Assembly: GCF_018271975.1 (NCBI RefSeq)
Contig: NZ_JAGUCN010000002.1
Location: 62,001 to 126,000 of the forward strand
Reading direction: 5' to 3'
Length of the DNA stretch: 64,000 nucleotides
Source of the DNA: Carboxylicivirga mesophila
Lineage (GTDB): Bacteria; Bacteroidota; Bacteroidia; Bacteroidales; Marinilabiliaceae
Both the position numbers and the translations under genes were made by a program. The notes under the pieces were generated by a model. The model was not told the DNA's origin, ran no database searches, and saw nothing but the letters and a program-made list of their open reading frames with translations. Positions 18,397 to 27,515 of the stretch are shown here, in pieces; the stretch's first letter is position 1, and each line of letters begins with the position of its first letter.

Positions 18397-19746
18397 ATGA
18401 GAATTAATATCATTGAAGACGACAGAGTTTTTAACAAACTGATTGAACACACGCTTAAACTCAATCCGGAATATGAGGTATCTACCTTTTTTAACGGGAA
18501 AGATTTTATCCGCAGCCTCGATAATAATCCGGATGTTGTAACGCTTGATCTGGGTTTGCCAGATTTTACCGGTAATGAAATTCTCAAAAAGATAAAACGA
18601 TATAATCCTGAGATTGATGTTATTATTATTTCAGGGCAGGACGACGTGTCAACGGCTGTTCAGCTGTTGAGAGAAGGAGCCTATGATTACATTACCAAAG
18701 ATGAAAATATTAAAGAGCGCTTGCTGCACGCTATCAACAATATTAAAAACAAGCAAACGCTTAAGAATGAAATTACTCAGCTTAAAAGCGAGATAGGTAA
18801 TAAGTACGATTATAAAAATGCCATTATAGGTGACAGCCCGGCAATAAAGGCCGTGTATGCGCTCATTGATAAAGCCGTTAATGTACCCAATATCAATGTG
18901 TCGGTATATGGTGAGACAGGTACGGGTAAGGAGTTAATTGCCAAAACGATACATTATAATTCACCACGCAAGGATAAGCCTTTTATTGCTGTTAATATGG
19001 GCGCCATCCCACGCGAACTTATCGAGAGTGAGTTGTTTGGACATGAGAAAGGAGCTTTTACCGGCGCCATCAATACCAAAAAAGGGAAGTTTGAAGAGGC
19101 TGATGGAGGGACTGTATTCCTAGATGAGATTGGCGAAATGGATTTCAACCTGCAAGTGAAGTTGCTGAGAGTGTTGCAGGAAAGAGAGATTACGCGAGTA
19201 GGTGGTAATGCGGTTATTAAAATTAATACACGTATTATTACAGCCACCAATAAAGATCTGGCTGAAGAATCGCGCAAAGGTAACTTCCGCGAAGACTTGT
19301 ACTATCGATTGCTGGGACTGCCCATTCATCTGCCATCGTTAAAAGACCGCAACAAAGATGTACTGCTGCTGAGCAGCTTCTTTCTGAAAGCCTTTTGTAA
19401 AGAGAACGGGCTCAAAAAAATTGATTTAACACCGCGTGCAAAGAAAAAGCTGTTGAGTTACAATTTTCCGGGTAATGTAAGGGAGCTGAAAGCCATTGTT
19501 GAGTTGGCTGCTGTGCTAACTAACACTAATATTATTGATGAGGAGCACATCGTCTATAATTCTACTCAAGGCGAAATGGAGATGTTTGGGCGTGAGATGA
19601 CGCTGAAGGAATACACCGAGTCCATCATTCGTCATTTCCTTAAGAAATACAATAATAATGTGTTAAAGGTGGCGGCCAAACTGGATATTGGTAAGTCCAC
19701 TATCTACAACCTGATAAAAAGAGATAAAGAAGCGGAGTTGAATTAG
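18397..19746 (+). CDS. NtrC-family sigma-54-dependent response regulator
   Basis: The 449-residue protein has a receiver domain (acidic pocket EDD at 7-9, Asp51 phosphoacceptor), a coiled linker, a sigma-54 AAA+ domain with Walker A GETGTGKE (172-179), the sigma-54-contacting loop GAFTGA (219-224) and Walker B GTVFLDEIGEM. A C-terminal Fis-type helix-turn-helix follows (LKVAAKLDIGKSTIYNLIKR). It should activate sigma-54 promoters when phosphorylated. No sensor kinase is adjacent, so the partner lies elsewhere. It is divergent from porW, which raises the possibility that it acts on the shared 248-base region, but this is inference. Confidence 0.95.
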   Translation: MRINIIEDDRVFNKLIEHTLKLNPEYEVSTFFNGKDFIRSLDNNPDVVTLDLGLPDFTGNEILKKIKRYNPEIDVIIISGQDDVSTAVQLLREGAYDYITKDENIKERLLHAINNIKNKQTLKNEITQLKSEIGNKYDYKNAIIGDSPAIKAVYALIDKAVNVPNINVSVYGETGTGKELIAKTIHYNSPRKDKPFIAVNMGAIPRELIESELFGHEKGAFTGAINTKKGKFEEADGGTVFLDEIGEMDFNLQVKLLRVLQEREITRVGGNAVIKINTRIITATNKDLAEESRKGNFREDLYYRLLGLPIHLPSLKDRNKDVLLLSSFFLKAFCKENGLKKIDLTPRAKKKLLSYNFPGNVRELKAIVELAAVLTNTNIIDEEHIVYNSTQGEMEMFGREMTLKEYTESIIRHFLKKYNNNVLKVAAKLDIGKSTIYNLIKRDKEAELN

Positions 19747-19886
19747 GTGTTTTCAACCTTCTGTTCCATCGTCCTCCTAACAAGAAGGTTCATTGTCAGT
19801 AAGTTATTTCTAAACAGGCAGAATAGGTGTTAAGATTTTTTTGTAGCTTTATGTTAATGTTTAACCCAAGTCTTAAATACCTGACT

Positions 19887-20396
19887 ATGAAAATGTACAT
19901 TAGGAAATACCTCTTAATAGTAGCCTCTGTGGTGTGGGTGCTTCTTATTTTATTGAGTGCAATTTTGTTTAATTGGTTCGATAAAGAGATAGATGATTTT
20001 TTGTCGAAACTTATTTTTCCAACACTCATCGTTATAATATCGGGTTTGGTTCAGTGGATGGTGTCAAAACCCATAGCCGAATATATGGATAGTCCCAATA
20101 TGGAAGTTCCCGACTTCTCGGTTGTTAAGAATCACAAGCTGCCACACAAAAAGGGTCTAAGTCTTGAAGAATTGACAAAGAGTTTGCCTAAACGGTTTGT
20201 TGTATCGCACATTGATACAGAAAGTAAAAAGATAAAGCTCTACGATAAAAATATATGGCAATGGGGTATTGGTTACATCATTGAAATGAGGCCGGAGGAA
20301 ACCATTGTCTTTAGTTTCCCATTTAGTAGTCACGCTATTGGAGCTGAGCGTGTTCGAGAAAAGAGTGTTGCTCAGCTAATGGCCTGCCTGGATTAA
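19887..20396 (+). CDS. Small membrane protein of unknown function
   Basis: From the ATG at 19887 the product is 169 residues with two hydrophobic segments (about residues 8-28 and 42-60) and a soluble C-terminal part containing FSFPFSSHAIGAERVREKS. I do not recognise the family. An upstream in-frame start at 19827 would add 20 residues with no obvious value, and the ATG at 19887 begins directly ahead of the first membrane helix, so it is preferred. It stands alone between the sigma-54 regulator and a palindromic repeat. Confidence 0.6.
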   Translation: MKMYIRKYLLIVASVVWVLLILLSAILFNWFDKEIDDFLSKLIFPTLIVIISGLVQWMVSKPIAEYMDSPNMEVPDFSVVKNHKLPHKKGLSLEELTKSLPKRFVVSHIDTESKKIKLYDKNIWQWGIGYIIEMRPEETIVFSFPFSSHAIGAERVREKSVAQLMACLD

Positions 20397-20487
20397 TTCC
20401 CAAGGCATGGATTTTGTAGATTAAAAAAATGTTCTAACCTTCTATTGTTTAAGCAATGCAACAGCTTTTAACCTTAGATTAAATTTG

Positions 20488-20568
20488 AACCACGAATTTC
20501 ACTAATTAACACAAATTGTTCCGCCGTTGCGGAGCAATAATTAGTGGAGATTTGAGCAATTCGCGGTT
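20488..20568. repeat. Palindromic intergenic repeat (MITE- or REP-like)
   Basis: An 81-base imperfect palindrome: AACCACGAATT...TCACTAATTA on the left pairs with TAATTAGTGGA...AATTCGCGGTT on the right, with an inner CCGC/GCGG hairpin at the centre. Repeats beginning CCACGAATTTCACTAATTA are, to my knowledge, scattered in several Bacteroidota genomes. A second copy is not present in this window. Confidence 0.6.
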
Positions 20569-20600
20569 AATAAAAATAAACAAATTAGGTTTTTACTATA

Positions 20601-21575
20601 ATGAGAACGTTTTTAATCTACCTATTTTTAATGTTGTTGGGTAACCTGGTGCTTGCGCAGATTCAACAAGAGGTGATTACTAAGGTGGATACTTATCCAT
20701 CCAGGTTTAATCATTACGAGCAACTGAGTAAGCGGGTGATGGCCGATTTTGAGGGGGACTACGACCGGGCAGCTGCCATCTATACCTGGGTGGCCCGGAA
20801 TATCCAATACGATGCTAAAGCTTTCTTTTCGGGACGGACGATTAAATCAGTCCGATACTCTTATCGTAATGAAGCAGAAAAGATACAAAAGGAGCAAGCT
20901 CTGAGAGAAGAGCTCGCCATGGAGACGCTGAAAAAGAAAAAGGCTGTCTGCCAGGGCTACTCCGAATTATATCGATTGGTATGCAGGGCATGTGGTATCA
21001 GGTGCGAAGTTATCAGTGGATACTCACGAACAGGCGTAAGCGACATTGGGCAGTCGCGCCCCAAAGCCGATCATGCCTGGAATGCCATACGTATTAATAA
21101 TAAGTGGCTCTTTGTGGATGCTACCTGGGGAGCCGGCCATGTTAACTATCAGAAGAAGCAGTTTGTGCCCGACTTTACGCCGGCCTACTTTGCCGTCGGA
21201 GCCGATGTGTTTGGCTACAACCATTACCCCGAAGACCCCCAATGGAACTTTACGAAACGCACCCTGAAAGACTTTTCGGAACAGCCTTTGGTGTATCATT
21301 CCTTCTTTGGAAAAGGCTTTGAACTGGTGTCGCGGCAGGGACAGATCACAAAAGCACGCAAGGGCCAAATTGTTATTGAACTGAAGGCAAGCGGTAATCA
21401 ACCACATGCTTTCTATTATGCCTTTAGAGACATGAAATACATGCAGCCAGCCAGGGTTGATGAAAAAGGCGCACTGCGCATGCTTACTATCGACCTGGAG
21501 AACCGGCGCTCGGGCTACCTCGACATTGTTATCGATGAGGAAATGGTGCTGACCTATCAGGTGAAGTTAAGGTAG
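20601..21575 (+). CDS. Secreted transglutaminase-like cysteine protease-fold protein
   Basis: The 324-residue protein has a signal peptide (about residues 1-19, LVLAQ) and a transglutaminase-like core with the three expected catalytic sites: Cys in KKAVCQGYSELYRLVC, His in DHAWNAIRINNKW and Asp in LFVDATWG. Upstream YTWVARNIQYDAKAF is the usual lead-in to this fold. A C-terminal beta-rich part of about 100 residues follows. Bacterial members act as proteases or peptide-modifying enzymes in the periplasm; the substrate is unknown. It is apparently a single-gene unit, with low-complexity repeats downstream. Confidence 0.85.
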   Translation: MRTFLIYLFLMLLGNLVLAQIQQEVITKVDTYPSRFNHYEQLSKRVMADFEGDYDRAAAIYTWVARNIQYDAKAFFSGRTIKSVRYSYRNEAEKIQKEQALREELAMETLKKKKAVCQGYSELYRLVCRACGIRCEVISGYSRTGVSDIGQSRPKADHAWNAIRINNKWLFVDATWGAGHVNYQKKQFVPDFTPAYFAVGADVFGYNHYPEDPQWNFTKRTLKDFSEQPLVYHSFFGKGFELVSRQGQITKARKGQIVIELKASGNQPHAFYYAFRDMKYMQPARVDEKGALRMLTIDLENRRSGYLDIVIDEEMVLTYQVKLR

Positions 21576-21602
21576 ATGGGGGCGTTTTGCTTAATTGCTT
21601 AT

Positions 21603-21674
21603 TTGTCGAGTTGTTAAGTTGTTACGTTGTCGAATTGTTGGATTGTCGAATTGTTGAGTTGTGAAATTGTTGAT
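21603..21674. repeat. Octamer tandem repeat (9 units)
   Basis: Nine consecutive 8-base units with consensus TTGTyGAr (for example TTGTCGAA, TTGTTGGA, TTGTTGAG) fill 72 bases after the transglutaminase gene. Units 4-9 also read as three 16-base repeats. Confidence 0.8.
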
Positions 21675-22101
21675 TTCTTCGTTAATGCTATCCGGATTGT
21701 GCGGCCGGATACTCCCACCTGTTTATTTGATTATTGCGGCCATGGTCAGGTTTTTTTGGTGCGTTTGTAAGTGTTTGTCTGATAAACCAGGTATTTACAA
21801 AATGCGTAATCATAAAATTCTTCCGATTTTAAAAATTACGTAAAAGCGTAAAGAATAAATCTAAAGTATTCATTATTTACGTATGTACGGATTCATAGAA
21901 TCACATCGAACTTATAAAATCCCTAAATACGTAATAGTATATTACCAACTGAATCATAATATACGTAAAACCGTAAAATCTAAATTCTATAGATTTAACG
22001 ACTTGCGCAAATCAGGAAAGATGGTTATTTTTAGATGGCTCGTATTCAGCATCTAAAAAAGGTGTCGGGGTGCTGCGAGTTGATAATATATAGTGCTGAC
22101 T
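21675..22101. other. AT-rich intergenic stretch with repeated TACGTA motifs
   Basis: No gene is supported here. The palindrome TACGTA occurs at 21837, 21878, 21928 and 21962, twice inside the longer motif TACGTAAAAnCGTAAA (21837 and 21962). These could be binding sites ahead of the DUF6261-like gene. Confidence 0.5.
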
Positions 22102-22815
22102 ATGGTAAAAATGTCCAAACTTCTTCGCGAGATTCGTGCGGTAGATGCCACCTATCTGGTTGAGCAGCTCCATGAACAGTTGGGAGGCACTTCCCTGAGC
22201 GATAATCACATTCTGATGATTAGAGCAGAGCTTGAAAAACTGATGGCCGGACTCAAGGAGCAATATCACAAGCAGCGGTATAAATCAACGCTGCAGCAGG
22301 CAGATGCTGAACGCGACCAATGCTACCGCGGCCTCTTGTATCTGAATAAGGGCTATGTCCATCATCCTGACAAGAGCCTTAGTACAGCCGCACAGAAGGT
22401 GCAACAGGTGCTCGACAAATATGGCTTTGGTTTGGTGAAAAAGAATTACGCGACCCAATCAACCTTGATTGATGCCCTGCTGCGTCAACTGACGCAAGCC
22501 GATATGGCTCCCATGGTAGCACAGTTATCGGGCATGAGCGAGCTGATTGAGCAGCTGGATAAAGCACAGCGTAATTTCGAAAGTGCCGAACGCCAATGGC
22601 ACCAAGCTCGGGTGGAGGAGAGTAAAACGCCCAGCGCCACTGTCCTGAAGTATGATCTAATACAGCTGGTTAACCACAAGCTGGTTATGTACCTGCGTGC
22701 CATGGTGCACATCAACCCCGAAAGCTATAAGGCCCTGTACGACGGAGTGGCCCGCAGTATCAAGCAGGCCAACGATGCGGTCCATCGCCGGAAAAGCTCA
22801 ACAACCGTGAGCTGA
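22102..22815 (+). CDS. DUF6261-like helical protein
   Basis: The product (237 residues from the ATG at 22102; ATG 22111 is also possible) is almost entirely helical. It contains the stretch HPDKSLSTAAQKVQQVLDKY then GFGLVKKNYATQSTLIDALL, which resembles DUF6261-type proteins of Bacteroidota. There is no signal peptide or membrane segment. Function is unknown. Base composition is richer in G+C than its flanks, and the gene is isolated between repeat-rich DNA and a small membrane-protein gene, so a separate origin is possible. The family call comes from pattern recall and should be treated as tentative. Confidence 0.6.
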   Translation: MVKMSKLLREIRAVDATYLVEQLHEQLGGTSLSDNHILMIRAELEKLMAGLKEQYHKQRYKSTLQQADAERDQCYRGLLYLNKGYVHHPDKSLSTAAQKVQQVLDKYGFGLVKKNYATQSTLIDALLRQLTQADMAPMVAQLSGMSELIEQLDKAQRNFESAERQWHQARVEESKTPSATVLKYDLIQLVNHKLVMYLRAMVHINPESYKALYDGVARSIKQANDAVHRRKSSTTVS

Positions 22816-22865
22816 ACGTATTGTTATTAAACCTATATTTGAAAGAATCTAAACTAACACAAATA

Positions 22866-23345
22866 ATGAATAAGCAAATTTTAATTCTTTTATGTGCCTT
22901 ATTTGCTATAGGTGCCAGTGTTGTTGCACAATCGCAGGACTCTATCTCTGTTGAAAAGCGTTGGGGTACTGTTTTTACTCAAAATGGAAAAGTACTTAAG
23001 CCGCGCCAGTTGCTAGAAATTACGCACAAATCTCCTGAGGCTTATCAATCTATGTTGCAGGCTAAGAAAAACTATGATGCAGGTGCGGTAATCGGATTCA
23101 TTGGTGGTTTTATGGTTGGATGGCCTTGCGGAACTGCTTTGGCCGGAGGAGACCCCGAATGGGCAATGGCTGGTATTGGCGCTGGATTAATAGCCATTTC
23201 TATCCCCTTTTCCACTGCTTATGTAAAGCACACCAAAAGAGCCGTGGCAATATACAATGGCACACTTATAAACGAAACAAAGGAGGTGGCACAAATAAAC
23301 TTTGGTGCAACATCAGCCGGGATAGGAGTGAAAGTTACTTTCTAG
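22866..23345 (+). CDS. Small exported membrane-associated protein of unknown function
   Basis: The ATG at 22866 gives a 159-residue product with a clean signal peptide (MNKQILILLCALFAIGASVVAQ). Then comes a short soluble part and a Gly-rich hydrophobic hairpin (GAVIGFIGGFMVGWPCG ... GIGAGLIAISIPFS) of two membrane segments, ending in a beta-type tail. I do not recognise a named family with certainty. An in-frame start at 22821 would put 15 non-hydrophobic residues ahead of the signal peptide and is less likely. Confidence 0.65.
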   Translation: MNKQILILLCALFAIGASVVAQSQDSISVEKRWGTVFTQNGKVLKPRQLLEITHKSPEAYQSMLQAKKNYDAGAVIGFIGGFMVGWPCGTALAGGDPEWAMAGIGAGLIAISIPFSTAYVKHTKRAVAIYNGTLINETKEVAQINFGATSAGIGVKVTF

Positions 23346-23575
23346 GTAATGTAAACAGTTTTTTTGTAAAAGTTGAAGAATAAAAGCACAGGTTAGTTGA
23401 AAACAAGACCTGTACTTTTTAAAATATGTAGACTTCTTAGATGTAAAAATGTCTTAAATCACATATTTCACAAAGCTTTACACCATATCCTTTTAATAAG
23501 TTTTACTAATTTCGCGTTTTGAAATCTAAGTAATGAATAGATGATGCCTAACGTGCATCATTTCAACCTTATAAT

Positions 23576-26359
23576 ATGGAATACAATTTTAAAGAGTTAG
23601 AACAAAAGTGGCAAAAGCACTGGAGCGATAACAAAGTTTACAAAGTGGAGGTGGACAACAGTCGCCCCAAGTACTATGTGTTGGATATGTTTCCTTACCC
23701 ATCAGGAGCAGGCTTGCACGTAGGACATCCACTCGGTTACATTGCTTCTGATATCTACAGCCGCTACAAGCGATTAAACGGTTTTAACGTGTTGCACCCA
23801 ATGGGGTATGATGCCTATGGCTTGCCTGCTGAGCAGTATGCTATTCAAACAGGTCAGCACCCGGCTATCACAACTGAAAACAACCTGAACCGCTACCGTG
23901 AACAGCTCGATAAAATTGGATTCTGTTACGACTGGGACCGTGAGGTAAAAACCTGCGATCCTGACTATTACCACTGGACACAGTGGGCTTTCATCCAGAT
24001 GTTCAAGCACTACTACTGCAATCAGGCCAAGCAGGCACGTCCAATCAGCGAGTTGGTTGAGGTGTTTGGTCAAACAGGTACCGAAGGGCTGGACCTGGCT
24101 TGCAGCGAAGAGCTGAGCTTTACCGCTGAGGAATGGAAGGCTAAGAGCGATAAGGAGCAGCAGACTATTCTACTCAACTACCGTTTGGCATACCTGGCTG
24201 ATACAATGGTGAACTGGTGTCCTGCATTAGGTACGGTTTTGGCCAATGATGAGGTGAAGGAAGGTTTGTCTGTGCGTGGTGGTCACCCTGTGGAGCAAAA
24301 GGTGATGCGCCAGTGGTCTTTACGTGTGTCGGCCTATGCTGAGCGTTTGCTGGATGGACTGAATAATGTGGATTGGAGCGATTCGCTGAAAGAAATTCAA
24401 CGTAACTGGATTGGTCGTTCGGAAGGTGCTGAAATGACTTTCAAGGTGAAAGAATCGGATGTGGAGATGGAAATCTTCACCACACGTGCCGATACCGTGT
24501 ATGGTGTGACCTTTATGGTGCTGGCCCCCGAGAGTGAATTGGTAGATCAACTGACAACACCTGAGCAGCGTGCAGCTGTTGATGCGTATATTGAGGAGAC
24601 AAAGAAGCGTACCGAGCGTGAGCGCATGGCTGAAGTGAAGAAGGTAACTGGTGTTTTCTCCGGAGCTTATGCTATCAACCCTTTAACCAATGAAGAGATT
24701 CCGGTTTGGATCAGCGACTATGTGTTAGCTGGTTACGGAACGGGTGCCATTATGGCTGTGCCGGCGCACGATTCACGTGACTTCGCGTTTGCCAGGCATT
24801 TTGAGTTGCCAATCCGACAGGTGGTCATACCGGTAGGAGCTGAGGAAACAGATCCGATGACCTGGGAAGACTCAATTGACTCGAAAGAAGGTACTATGGT
24901 TAATTCTGGCATCATCAACGGACTTGATGTGCAGGAGGCCATTGCCAAAACAAAAGAATACATTGCTGAAAAAGGCATTGGTAAAGTTAAGGTGAACTAC
25001 CGCCTGCGCGATGCCATCTTTAGTCGTCAGCGCTACTGGGGCGAGCCATTCCCTGTGTACTACAAGGATGATATGCCTTACATGCTGGACGAGTCGAAGT
25101 TGCCATTGACCTTACCTGAGATTGATAAATATTTGCCAACGGAGCAGGGTGAGCCGCCTTTAGGTCGAGCCAAAAACTGGACAACAGAAGAGGGCTATCC
25201 CCTTGAACTAAATACCATGCCGGGCTTTGCCGGTTCATCGGCCTACTACCTGCGCTACATGGACCCCAAGAACAAGGAGAAATTAGTAGGTGAGGAAGCT
25301 AACAAGTACTGGCAGGATGTTGACCTGTATATAGGAGGTACCGAGCATGCCACAGGTCACTTGATTTATTCACGTTTCTGGAACAAGTTCCTGTTCGATA
25401 TTGGCGAGGTAATTAAAGACGAGCCCTACAAGAAGCTGATTAACCAGGGTATGATTCAGGGGCGTTCTAATTTTGTTTATCGCAAAAAGGGTACTAACAC
25501 ATTTGTATCATATAATCTTCGCAAAGAACACGATGTGCAGCCCATTCATGTGGACGTAAATATTGTACGTAACGATGAACTGGATTTGGAAGCCTTCAAA
25601 AAATGGAGCCCCGATTATGCCAACGCTGAGTTCATCCTCGAAGATGGGAAATACATCTGTGGCTGGGCCGTTGAAAAAATGTCCAAGTCGATGTATAACG
25701 TGGTGAATCCGGATACGATTATTGCTGATTACGGTGCCGATACATTGCGCCTGTATGAAATGTTCCTGGGGCCATTGGAGCAATCTAAGCCTTGGGATAC
25801 CAATGGTATCGATGGTGTTCATAAGTTCCTGCGCAAAACGTGGCGTTTGTTCTATAAGGATGATGCCTTTGTGGTAAGTGACGAGAAAGCAACGCCGGAC
25901 GAATTAAAGGTATTACACCGCACTATCAAGAAGATAACTGAAGATGTGGAGCGCTTCTCATTTAATACTTGCGTTAGTGCGTTTATGATTTGTGTGAATG
26001 AACTCAATGACCTTAAATGCACCAAGCGTGAGATACTTGAGCCATTGCTGGCCTTACTGGCACCATTTGCTCCTCATATGAGTGAAGAGCTCTGGCATGC
26101 TCTTGGGCACAATACTACAGTGTGTGATGCACAGTGGCCTCAATTGAATGAGAGCTATCTGGTGGAGTCTTCAGTGACTTACCCGGTATCGTTCAATGGT
26201 AAGATGCGTTTCAAAATCGATCTGCCGGCTGACATGAGTAATGCAGACATTGAGAAATCGGTGATGGAGCATGAGTCAGCAGCCAAATGGTTAGAGGGTA
26301 AAACGGTGCGTAAGGTGATCATCGTTCCCAAGAAAATTATCAACATTGTAGTGGCATAA
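23576..26359 (+). CDS. leuS: Leucyl-tRNA synthetase
   Basis: The 927-residue class Ia synthetase has the HIGH-type motif HVGH (residues 48-51), a CP1 editing insertion (with [18 protein letters not shown] and [16 protein letters not shown]), the tRNA-synthetase core WKYWQ-type block, KMSKS (about 701-705) and a C-terminal anticodon-binding domain. It charges tRNA-Leu with leucine in the cytoplasm and hydrolyses misacylated products. Length and motif order are as in other Bacteroidota LeuS. It appears to be transcribed alone and ends at a terminator. Confidence 0.98.
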   Translation: MEYNFKELEQKWQKHWSDNKVYKVEVDNSRPKYYVLDMFPYPSGAGLHVGHPLGYIASDIYSRYKRLNGFNVLHPMGYDAYGLPAEQYAIQTGQHPAITTENNLNRYREQLDKIGFCYDWDREVKTCDPDYYHWTQWAFIQMFKHYYCNQAKQARPISELVEVFGQTGTEGLDLACSEELSFTAEEWKAKSDKEQQTILLNYRLAYLADTMVNWCPALGTVLANDEVKEGLSVRGGHPVEQKVMRQWSLRVSAYAERLLDGLNNVDWSDSLKEIQRNWIGRSEGAEMTFKVKESDVEMEIFTTRADTVYGVTFMVLAPESELVDQLTTPEQRAAVDAYIEETKKRTERERMAEVKKVTGVFSGAYAINPLTNEEIPVWISDYVLAGYGTGAIMAVPAHDSRDFAFARHFELPIRQVVIPVGAEETDPMTWEDSIDSKEGTMVNSGIINGLDVQEAIAKTKEYIAEKGIGKVKVNYRLRDAIFSRQRYWGEPFPVYYKDDMPYMLDESKLPLTLPEIDKYLPTEQGEPPLGRAKNWTTEEGYPLELNTMPGFAGSSAYYLRYMDPKNKEKLVGEEANKYWQDVDLYIGGTEHATGHLIYSRFWNKFLFDIGEVIKDEPYKKLINQGMIQGRSNFVYRKKGTNTFVSYNLRKEHDVQPIHVDVNIVRNDELDLEAFKKWSPDYANAEFILEDGKYICGWAVEKMSKSMYNVVNPDTIIADYGADTLRLYEMFLGPLEQSKPWDTNGIDGVHKFLRKTWRLFYKDDAFVVSDEKATPDELKVLHRTIKKITEDVERFSFNTCVSAFMICVNELNDLKCTKREILEPLLALLAPFAPHMSEELWHALGHNTTVCDAQWPQLNESYLVESSVTYPVSFNGKMRFKIDLPADMSNADIEKSVMEHESAAKWLEGKTVRKVIIVPKKIINIVVA

Positions 26360-26382
26360 ACTATTTGCTAAATAAATTGTAT

Positions 26383-26417
26383 TAAAAGCCTGACATGTTT
26401 TATGTTGGGCTTTTTTT
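26383..26417 (+). terminator. Rho-independent terminator after leuS
   Basis: AAAAGCCTGACAT pairs imperfectly with ATGTTGGGCTTTT and is followed by a T-run. Confidence 0.75.
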
Positions 26418-26452
26418 AAGTTGAGATTAGCCGGAGCTTTTTTTTATTGTGA

Positions 26453-26534
26453 CCCCATCGCCTTGCGGCACTTCCCCCAAGGGGAAGATTGAATCAATTC
26501 TCCCTTTGGGGAGACACCCGAAGGGAGAGGGGGA
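26453..26534. repeat. Palindromic CCCTTTGGGG-type intergenic repeat
   Basis: About 82 bases built of nested inverted repeats (CTTCCCCCAAGGGGAAG and CTCCCTTTGGGGAG, with outer arms ATCGCC.../...GGGGGAT). This GC-rich block stands out from AT-rich surroundings and resembles interspersed repeats I know from other Bacteroidota genomes. Confidence 0.6.
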
Positions 26535-26576
26535 TGAGCTATTAATCATCATTTGAAAGTATTTAAACAGAAAACC

Positions 26577-27446
26577 ATGCAAAACACATCAACCATATTA
26601 AAAGAATTCCGAAGCTACCTGATGCTCACAATTGGTTTGGCAATTGGCACCCTGGGGTGGACAGCCTTTCTTATTCCGGCCAAAATTGTTGGGGGAGGCT
26701 TAACAGGTATTGCCACTATATTATACTTTGTTGCCGGCTGGGATGTGGGTTTAACCTCATTGATAATTAATATAGGTCTCATCCTTTTGGCTATGCGTAT
26801 ACTGGGTGCTTCATTTGGTATTAAAACCATCTACTGTGTTCTGGTGTTTTCCGGTTTGTTAACACTGCTTCGCCCAATGTTTTCTGAGCCTGTTGTTTCC
26901 GAAGTAATGATGAACGCCATCATTGGAGGGATACTTGGCGGAATTGGTGCAGGTATTGTATTTGTAAATGGTGGTAGCACAGGAGGTGTTGATATTATCG
27001 CCATGATTATTAATAAGTATAAGAACATCAGTTTGGGGCGTTTGCTGCTTGGAATGGATGTTATCATTATTTCTTCTTCCTTTTTTCTGGTGCAAACGTC
27101 GTCAATTGAAACAGTCGTTTATGGTTTTATGACTATGGCTATATTAGCCTATACGGTTGATATGGTGATTTCGGGTAATAAGCAAACGGTACAGTTCTTT
27201 ATCATCTCCAAAAAGCCGGAAGAGTTAAGGAAGTCGGTTATTTTTGATGCCGAACGAGGGCTGACAATCCTACATGGCACAGGAGGCTACTCAGGAGAAG
27301 AGCGCAAGGTGCTGATGGTAATAGCACGAAAAAGTGAGACTCAGGAAGTGTTTAAGGTGGTCAAGCAGATCGACCCGGATGCTTTCATTACCGTAGGAAC
27401 TGTAATGGGTGTCTATGGTCAGGGTTTCGATAAAATTAAGATATAA
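26577..27446 (+). CDS. YitT family membrane protein (DUF161/DUF2179)
   Basis: The 289-residue protein (ATG at 26577; a TTG eight codons earlier is less likely) has five to six membrane helices with small-residue-rich motifs such as PAKIVGGGLTGIATI and GIGAGIVFVNGGSTGGVDI. A soluble C-terminal DUF2179 domain follows (HGTGGYSGEERKVLMVI ... VKQIDPDAFITV). YitT proteins are uncharacterised inner-membrane proteins with a likely transport role. The gene follows a palindromic repeat and precedes the M23 peptidase gene by 69 bases. Confidence 0.92.
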   Translation: MQNTSTILKEFRSYLMLTIGLAIGTLGWTAFLIPAKIVGGGLTGIATILYFVAGWDVGLTSLIINIGLILLAMRILGASFGIKTIYCVLVFSGLLTLLRPMFSEPVVSEVMMNAIIGGILGGIGAGIVFVNGGSTGGVDIIAMIINKYKNISLGRLLLGMDVIIISSSFFLVQTSSIETVVYGFMTMAILAYTVDMVISGNKQTVQFFIISKKPEELRKSVIFDAERGLTILHGTGGYSGEERKVLMVIARKSETQEVFKVVKQIDPDAFITVGTVMGVYGQGFDKIKI

Positions 27447-27515
27447 TTTTTGAGGTATCTGTTGTAACATTAACCGGTGTATTGTTAATTTGCATGCACT
27501 TCTAAACAAAACAGG

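Noticed and set aside
19755-19788. Inverted repeat AACCTTCT/AGAAGGTT after the sigma-54 regulator as a terminator
   Set aside because: The loop is long and no T-run follows, so it is not a convincing intrinsic terminator.
21661-21843. 60-codon plus-strand open frame
   Set aside because: It begins inside the octamer repeats and has no features of a real protein.
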